Below are positions 6,135 through 10,340 of a stretch of DNA of 10,340 nucleotides, in pieces. Under the pieces are notes generated by a model. The model saw nothing but the letters and a program-made list of their open reading frames with translations, made no database searches and was not told where the DNA came from. Numbering within the stretch: position 1 is the first letter of the stretch; each line of letters starts with the position of its first letter. This DNA comes from Pelotomaculum sp. UBA3102. GTDB lineage: Bacteria > Bacillota > Desulfotomaculia > Desulfotomaculales > Pelotomaculaceae. Location: contig DFAQ01000044.1 in assembly GCA_002365865.1 (NCBI GenBank), forward strand, positions 47,973 through 58,312, read 5' to 3'. Both the position numbers and the translations under genes were made by a program.

Positions 6135-6168
6135 TGCTTTATCGACATTTTTTGTGTTATAATAACAC
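6135..6168 (+). promoter_or_regulatory. Extended -10 promoter for the metallo-hydrolase gene
   Basis: TGTTATAAT at 6155-6163 is a perfect extended -10 element (TG, one base, TATAAT) for the main vegetative sigma factor. The -35 region at 6135-6140 (TGCTTT) is poor, which is common with extended -10 promoters. Transcription would start near 6170, about 60 bases before the ATG at 6231. On the opposite strand TGTTATTAT at 6167-6159 gives a similar extended -10 for the QueG-like gene, so one short site may drive both directions. Confidence 0.6.
6154..6168. promoter_or_regulatory. Perfect 15-bp palindrome overlapping divergent -10 elements (operator candidate)
   Basis: GTGTTAT-A-ATAACAC is a perfect dyad with 7-bp arms around one central base. 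It covers the -10 elements proposed for both divergent genes, so a bound dimeric repressor would block both. The arms vaguely resemble GntR-type (GT...AC) sites, and the TTAT-N-ATAA core recalls PerR-type sites. Neither match is good enough to name a regulator, and no regulator gene for it lies in the window. Confidence 0.55.
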
Positions 6169-6230
6169 TACAAAACTTAAACAACCCGATATTGGCAACG
6201 AAAATTAACTTTTTAGAGGATGGTGTTCAA

Positions 6231-6923
6231 ATGCAAAAACCAGGTAAAATTTTCGAGCGTGTTTACTGTGTCGGCGGCCCTGATATAACGGACGAGAGGG
6301 ATTGCTGCATCTACCTTGTCGACGGGGGGAACGAATTGGCCTTGATTGATGCGGGGCTTGGTTATTCCGGCAATACTATTTTAAATAATATAAAGAAATT
6401 GGGTTTGAACGATGCTTTATTGAAATATGTTATCGTCACTCACGGACACATTGATCATATCGGAGGTTTACATTTCTTTCAGAATACGGGGGCAAAAGTA
6501 ATATGTCATGAACTCGATTCAGACGCTGTTGCAAAGGGCATTTCGAAATTAACTGCGTCATGGTACTATAGAGTAGAGTATTTGCCGGTACCGGTTGATT
6601 TAGTATTAAAGGAGAAAACAGAAGCCATAACGGTGGGGGATTTAACCCTGCATTGCCCTCATACCCCCGGTCATACTCCCGGCGGGATCAGCCCGTATGT
6701 AGATGTAGCCGGAACCAGGATTCTTTTTGGCCAGGATATCCACGGTCCGTTTGACGCTTCATGGGGTTCCAATCTCAGGGAATGGAAAAATTCGCTGGAA
6801 ATGCTGCTGAATTTAAAGGCTGACATTCTCTGTGAGGGGCATTTGGGGGTTTATAAGCCTGCTGCCGAAGTGCGGCAGTTTATGGAATACTATTTAAAGA
6901 CTCATTCCCTAAACCGGGAATAA
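6231..6923 (+). CDS. Metallo-beta-lactamase-fold hydrolase
   Basis: This 230-residue protein is a soluble hydrolase of the metallo-beta-lactamase/glyoxalase II superfamily. The signature HGHIDH at 71-76 supplies H71, H73, D75 and H76. H148 (PGHTPG), D169 (FGQD) and H204 (EGH) complete a two-metal site of the glyoxalase II type, so it is predicted active with zinc or iron. Start: I chose the ATG at 6231, with AGAGGA about ten bases upstream. A TTG at 6192 in the same frame has no ribosome binding site. The 71-base gap to the MoxR gene has no strong terminator, only a weak 6-bp hairpin over the stop codon, so it may be co-transcribed with the cluster. The substrate (thioester, phosphodiester, lactone or other) is unknown. 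Confidence 0.92.
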   Translation: MQKPGKIFERVYCVGGPDITDERDCCIYLVDGGNELALIDAGLGYSGNTILNNIKKLGLNDALLKYVIVTHGHIDHIGGLHFFQNTGAKVICHELDSDAVAKGISKLTASWYYRVEYLPVPVDLVLKEKTEAITVGDLTLHCPHTPGHTPGGISPYVDVAGTRILFGQDIHGPFDASWGSNLREWKNSLEMLLNLKADILCEGHLGVYKPAAEVRQFMEYYLKTHSLNRE

Positions 6924-6928
6924 TTTTC
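6904..6928 (+). terminator. Weak hairpin across the hydrolase stop codon
   Basis: ATTCCC (6904-6909) pairs with GGGAAT (6916-6921) around a 6-base loop, followed by AATTTTC. The stem is short and the T-run poor, so termination would be partial at best. It matters because it lies between the hydrolase gene and the MoxR-VWA-radical SAM genes. Confidence 0.25.
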
Positions 6929-6994
6929 ATTGTCGGGTCCAGCGGGATAAAAAGTTAATAATTTACTTTAGCAGTTTTAGAAGGGTGGAAGCAT

Positions 6995-7867
6995 ATGAGC
7001 AATAAGCCGGATTTCGAAGTGTTTCGTGGAAGCAGTAACTACATAGCTTCGAAGGAGTTGATGAATTCAGTAAATGTGGCCATAGCGTTAAAGAAACCGA
7101 TGCTGATAAAGGGTGAGCCTGGAACCGGAAAGACTATGCTGGCCCGGGCGATAGCTGATACTCTCGGCAAACAGCTCCTTGTTTGGGGGATAAAATCCAC
7201 CACTAAAGCCAGCGAAGGCCTGTATGTCTATGATACGGTGCAACGGCTTTACGACAGCCAATTCGGCGGCCACGACGTCAGCAATATCAGGCATTACATT
7301 AAGCTGGGAAAGCTGGGCGAAGCCTTTGTTTCTGACGAACAGGCGGTATTGCTCATCGACGAGATCGACAAGGCTGATCTGGAATTTCCGAACGACCTGT
7401 TGTGGGAACTCGATCAGATGAGCTTTTATATCCCGGAAACCAAAGAGACAATTCATGCCAGACACCGGCCGATAGTGATTATCACCAGCAATGCTGAGAA
7501 GGAACTGCCGGACGCTTTCCTGCGCCGCTGCATTTTCCACTACATTGCTTTTCCTTCTCCTGAAGCAATGTCTGAGATTGTCCGGGTTCATTATGCTGAT
7601 CTGGACAAGAAGCTGATTGAGAAAGCCATGGAGATTTTTTACTGGATCAGAAGTTTTGACGACCTCCAGAAGAAACCTTCCACTTCCGAACTTTTAGACT
7701 GGCTTCAGGCTTTGGTAATCGGGGGGGTCGAGCCTTCAGAAATAAAAGAGGGCAGTATCCCTTTCACCGGGGTGCTGCTTAAAAAGAACCAGGATATCGA
7801 CAGCCTGCTGAATCAGGCGCGGGACAGGCGGGTAGTTTCGGGATTCTTTGATGCGATCCGCCGTTAG
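6995..7867 (+). CDS. MoxR-family AAA+ ATPase
   Basis: This 290-residue protein is a MoxR-type AAA+ ATPase, a group that works with von Willebrand factor A (VWA) proteins as chaperones for assembly or activation of metalloenzymes and other complexes. Visible parts are Walker A GEPGTGKT at 40-47, Walker B LLIDEID at 119-125 with D122/E123, sensor-1 N166 in ITSN, and arginine-finger candidates R177/R178 in DAFLRRC. The lid domain is C-terminal to about 190. Length is normal for the family. The ATG start has AAGGGTGG ending six bases upstream. The VWA gene starts 26 bases after its stop, the classic MoxR-VWA pairing. CoxD/CoxE-type or PA2707/PA2706-type pairs look like the nearest comparisons, although subfamily placement by eye is uncertain. 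Confidence 0.93.
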   Translation: MSNKPDFEVFRGSSNYIASKELMNSVNVAIALKKPMLIKGEPGTGKTMLARAIADTLGKQLLVWGIKSTTKASEGLYVYDTVQRLYDSQFGGHDVSNIRHYIKLGKLGEAFVSDEQAVLLIDEIDKADLEFPNDLLWELDQMSFYIPETKETIHARHRPIVIITSNAEKELPDAFLRRCIFHYIAFPSPEAMSEIVRVHYADLDKKLIEKAMEIFYWIRSFDDLQKKPSTSELLDWLQALVIGGVEPSEIKEGSIPFTGVLLKKNQDIDSLLNQARDRRVVSGFFDAIRR

Positions 7868-7893
7868 TATCCCAGCAGTAAGGAGGACCGGAC

Positions 7894-9093
7894 GTGTTCA
7901 CAGACTTTTTTTTCCTTCTTCGGGCCTACGGCCTCAAGGTGTCAATAAACGAGTGGATGACGCTGATGGAAGCCCTGGACCGGGGACTGGCGCGGGCCAG
8001 TCTCACCGGTTTTTATTTCCTTTGCCGTGCCGTATTGATTAAGAGCGAAGCGGACTACGACAAGCTTGATCTTGCCTTTGCGCACTATTTTTACGGCGTG
8101 GAAACCCCGGAGGAACTTCTCAAAAAATTGTGGGATTGGCTGGACCAAGAGGTTCCCTTTGAGGGGCTCGAAAGTGGTGTCCCGCAGTTGGAGGCAACGC
8201 AGTTCGATCTGGAAGAGCTCAAGAAGATGCTTGAGGAGCGGTTAAAAGAACAGCACGAGGAGCATCACGGCGGTAACTACTGGATCGGCACCGGTGGAAC
8301 GTCGCCCTTCGGACATTCCGGTTACCATCCCGGAGGTATCCGGCTTCATGGGCAATCACAAAGGCTTTCGGCGGTGAAAGTTGCCGAGCAAAGGAGGTAC
8401 CGGGATTTCAGAACCGACAGGACGCTGGATGCCCGTCAATTTCAGATGGCCTTTCGGAAACTGCGGCAGTTTTCCAGCAAGGATGAAGGGCCGCGCACTG
8501 AGCTTGATCTTGACGCTACGGTAGATAAAACGTGTGATGCCGGTGGCTTTCTGAAGTTGGTATGGGAACGGCCGCGTACAAATATCATCAAGGTTTTATT
8601 GCTTATGGATTCAGGCGGTTCCATGGACAGCTACAGCGAGCTCACCCGGCAGTTGTTTCAGGCGACCTTGAAGAGCAGGATCTTTAAGGAGCTAAAGGTT
8701 TACTTTTTTCATAACTGTATTTACGACTGGCTGTACCACGACCCTACCTGCAGTTATAACAAGTGGGACGCCACCGACTGGGTAATGAAAAATCTCGATC
8801 CTGAATACAGGGTGATTGTGGTAGGTGATGCCAGCATGGCACCCAGCGAGCTTATGGCCAGAGGCGGGATTATTGATTACTTCTCTTATAATGAACAGCC
8901 GGGAATCGCCTGGCTGAAAAAATTGACCGGTCGCTTTGAACACCGGATATGGCTTAATCCCATACCGCAATCGAAATGGTACAGGACCTTCGGTGCTTGG
9001 ACCATAGACGAAATTCGTAAAGTTTTTCCCATGTATGAGCTTTCGGTGGACGGAATTGAACAGGCCGTGAAAAAGTTGCGGGCCGCCAGGTAG
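7894..9093 (+). CDS. CoxE-like von Willebrand factor A (VWA) domain protein
   Basis: This 399-residue cytoplasmic protein is the expected partner of the MoxR ATPase. The N-terminal third (1-125) is helical and ends in a highly charged stretch rich in Glu and Lys. A Gly/His-rich segment (about 123-152) follows. The VWA domain spans about 230-385 and has the metal-site motif DSGGS at 239-243 and a further acidic candidate, D312, in VVGDAS. The usual motif is DxSxS; here the first Ser is Gly. From memory, DxGGS is common in this CoxE-like branch, so I do not read it as inactivation. Start: GTG with a near-perfect AAGGAGG seven bases upstream. The radical SAM gene begins 49 bases after the stop. 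The likely role is binding a client through the VWA domain while the ATPase remodels it. Confidence 0.9.
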   Translation: MFTDFFFLLRAYGLKVSINEWMTLMEALDRGLARASLTGFYFLCRAVLIKSEADYDKLDLAFAHYFYGVETPEELLKKLWDWLDQEVPFEGLESGVPQLEATQFDLEELKKMLEERLKEQHEEHHGGNYWIGTGGTSPFGHSGYHPGGIRLHGQSQRLSAVKVAEQRRYRDFRTDRTLDARQFQMAFRKLRQFSSKDEGPRTELDLDATVDKTCDAGGFLKLVWERPRTNIIKVLLLMDSGGSMDSYSELTRQLFQATLKSRIFKELKVYFFHNCIYDWLYHDPTCSYNKWDATDWVMKNLDPEYRVIVVGDASMAPSELMARGGIIDYFSYNEQPGIAWLKKLTGRFEHRIWLNPIPQSKWYRTFGAWTIDEIRKVFPMYELSVDGIEQAVKKLRAAR

Positions 9094-9142
9094 GGCTGGA
9101 TAAAAGTATCCGCTGAAAAAATTAAGAAAAGGGTGAAAACTA

Positions 9143-10276
9143 ATGGCGCTGTCCTATGAAATGGGCCCCATCAGGCCCCCCAGCGAAGCAAGCAGCCTTT
9201 TGCTCAGGCTTACACGTAACTGCACCTGGAATAAGTGTGCTTTCTGCCACGCTTATAAAGGGAAAACTTTTTCCCGGCGCAGTGTGGACGAGATTAAGCA
9301 AGACATTGATACGGTAACTGAAATGTGCCGGGCAATCCGTAAAATTTCCCGGGAGAGAGGCTACGGCGGGACGATTAACCGAGAGTTGCTGGTAGATATT
9401 TATGAATCCGGTGATTTCCAGCTGTTCCAGATTGCTTCCTGGCTGTGCCACGGCGGCAGGACGGTATTTTTTCAGGATGCCAACTCTCTGGTCATGAAGA
9501 CCGCCGACTTAGTGGCAATACTCAAGCACCTCAAAAAGTGCCTGCCCTCGGTAGAGCGGGTGACCAGCTACGCCCGTTCCGGCACCCTGCTGCACAAGAG
9601 TGTGGACGAGTTGATCGAACTGAAGCAGGCCGGGCTTAACCGTATTCATGTGGGAATGGAATCGGGTTGTGATGAAGTGCTTAAATTTATAGATAAAGGT
9701 GTCACCGCCCGGCAACATATTGATGCCGGCAGGCGGGTAAAATCAGCGGGGATATCCCTTTCGGAATACGTTCTCTTGGGATTGGGAGGACGAAAGTGGT
9801 CCCGGGAACATTATATTGACACGGCCGGGGTATTAAATGCCATCAACCCTGACTTTATCCGCCTGCGTAGTCTGATTGTCATACAAGGTACGCCGCTGGA
9901 ACAAAAAATGCTCCAGGGTGAATTTGAAGAGCAAACCGAAGAAGATGTGGTCAGAGGGGAGCGGTTGATGATTGAACACCTGCACGGTATTCAAAGCAAC
10001 CTGATCAGCGACCACTCCCTGAATTTGCTGGAAGAGGTTAACGGAAGACTGCCCGAAGATAAACCGGCCATGCTGGCTGCGATAGATCGTTTTCTGGCCC
10101 TGCCGGAAGAGGAAAAACAAAACTATATCCTGGGCAAGCGCTGGTTAATGTACCGCAGGTTGGACGACATGTCAGACCGGTCCCGGTATTTACGGGTTCA
10201 AGAAGCGGTAGACAAACTGAAGCAAGAGGGGAAACTGAACGATACCGTTCTATTGCTGAAAGGCCAGGTAGTTTAA
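9143..10276 (+). CDS. Radical SAM protein with CX4CX2C cluster motif
   Basis: This 377-residue enzyme is a radical S-adenosylmethionine protein of the Elp3/MiaB/NifB-like fold. The cluster-binding cysteines are C27, C32 and C35 in CTWNKCAFC, a CX4CX2C spacing rather than the canonical CX3CX2C. The following barrel shows GLNRIHVGMESGCDEVLKF near 174-192 and YVLLGLGG near 220-227, typical of radical SAM strands contacting SAM. A helical segment of about 110 residues follows the barrel, with no extra cluster motif. The ATG start has AAAAGGGTGA at 9127-9136, well spaced. It is the third gene in a close-set series with MoxR and VWA and was probably transcribed with them. The reaction and substrate are unknown; the family is widespread in anaerobes but, to my knowledge, uncharacterised. 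Confidence 0.9.
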   Translation: MALSYEMGPIRPPSEASSLLLRLTRNCTWNKCAFCHAYKGKTFSRRSVDEIKQDIDTVTEMCRAIRKISRERGYGGTINRELLVDIYESGDFQLFQIASWLCHGGRTVFFQDANSLVMKTADLVAILKHLKKCLPSVERVTSYARSGTLLHKSVDELIELKQAGLNRIHVGMESGCDEVLKFIDKGVTARQHIDAGRRVKSAGISLSEYVLLGLGGRKWSREHYIDTAGVLNAINPDFIRLRSLIVIQGTPLEQKMLQGEFEEQTEEDVVRGERLMIEHLHGIQSNLISDHSLNLLEEVNGRLPEDKPAMLAAIDRFLALPEEEKQNYILGKRWLMYRRLDDMSDRSRYLRVQEAVDKLKQEGKLNDTVLLLKGQVV

Positions 10277-10340
10277 ATTAAATAAAACAAGCTGAAGATA
10301 AGCTAAAGCTGTTCTATATTGGGAGTATAAATAATTCCGT

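Noticed and set aside
6192..6230. TTG start 13 codons upstream for the metallo-hydrolase
   Set aside because: There is no ribosome binding site before it, while the ATG at 6231 has AGAGGA upstream and the domain begins just after it.
8595..8640. Loss of VWA metal-site function because DxSxS reads DSGGS
   Set aside because: The surrounding domain is intact and, as far as I recall, DxGGS is common in the CoxE-like branch, so this is better read as a subfamily trait.
8837..8842. TGGCAC, matching a sigma-54 -24 half
   Set aside because: It has no TTGC at the required spacing and lies inside the VWA coding sequence.
10277..10340. AGCT-rich tail after the radical SAM gene
   Set aside because: Several AGCT copies allow only an imperfect bulged hairpin with no T-run; no gene or clear terminator can be supported before the window ends.

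Overview
The window looks like part of a chromosome from a strictly anaerobic, Gram-positive, Clostridia-type bacterium. Sporulating Peptococcaceae of the Desulfotomaculum/Pelotomaculum kind fit best. This is inferred from the AAGGAGG-type ribosome binding sites, frequent GTG/TTG starts, a type III iron-dependent alcohol dehydrogenase under a sigma-54 promoter, several Fe-S or radical SAM proteins, and the style of the predicted proteins. No rRNA or other taxonomic marker is present, so the placement is tentative. I see no phage, insertion sequence, CRISPR array or tRNA.

Region 1 (1-3360, + strand) is an alcohol dehydrogenase regulon. The end of an upstream gene is followed by an NtrC-type response regulator (receiver, sigma-54 AAA+ activator, Fis DNA-binding domain), which ends at a strong intrinsic terminator. 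A 446-base gap before the next large gene holds an unrecognised 30-codon ORF with a good ribosome binding site and an in-frame Leu-Arg-Lys tandem repeat. It also holds a near-consensus sigma-54 -24/-12 promoter and a long leader. The leader precedes an iron-dependent alcohol dehydrogenase with all four metal ligands. The likely circuit is: unseen sensor kinase, then this response regulator, then sigma-54 polymerase, then the dehydrogenase. A structured, U-tailed hairpin follows the dehydrogenase.

Region 2 (3396-6045, - strand) reads from right to left. It starts with a QueG-like double [4Fe-4S] protein, followed by an ABC-2 exporter of the DrrA/DrrB type (ATPase, then permease). The QueG-like frame continues 16 convincing residues upstream of its first ATG without meeting any ATG, GTG or TTG. 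An ATT codon correctly spaced from an AAGGGGGT ribosome binding site is the best start.

Region 3 (6046-6230) is a divergent promoter region. A perfect 15-bp palindrome, GTGTTATAATAACAC, overlaps extended -10 elements on both strands.

Region 4 (6231-10276, + strand) encodes a metallo-beta-lactamase-fold hydrolase, a MoxR-family AAA+ ATPase, a CoxE-like von Willebrand factor A protein and a radical SAM protein with a CX4CX2C cluster motif. The last three are tightly spaced and probably form one operon. MoxR plus VWA pairs usually act as chaperones for assembly or activation of metalloenzymes or complexes, so a radical SAM client or partner is a plausible but unproven reading. This module is the best candidate in the window for an undescribed system.
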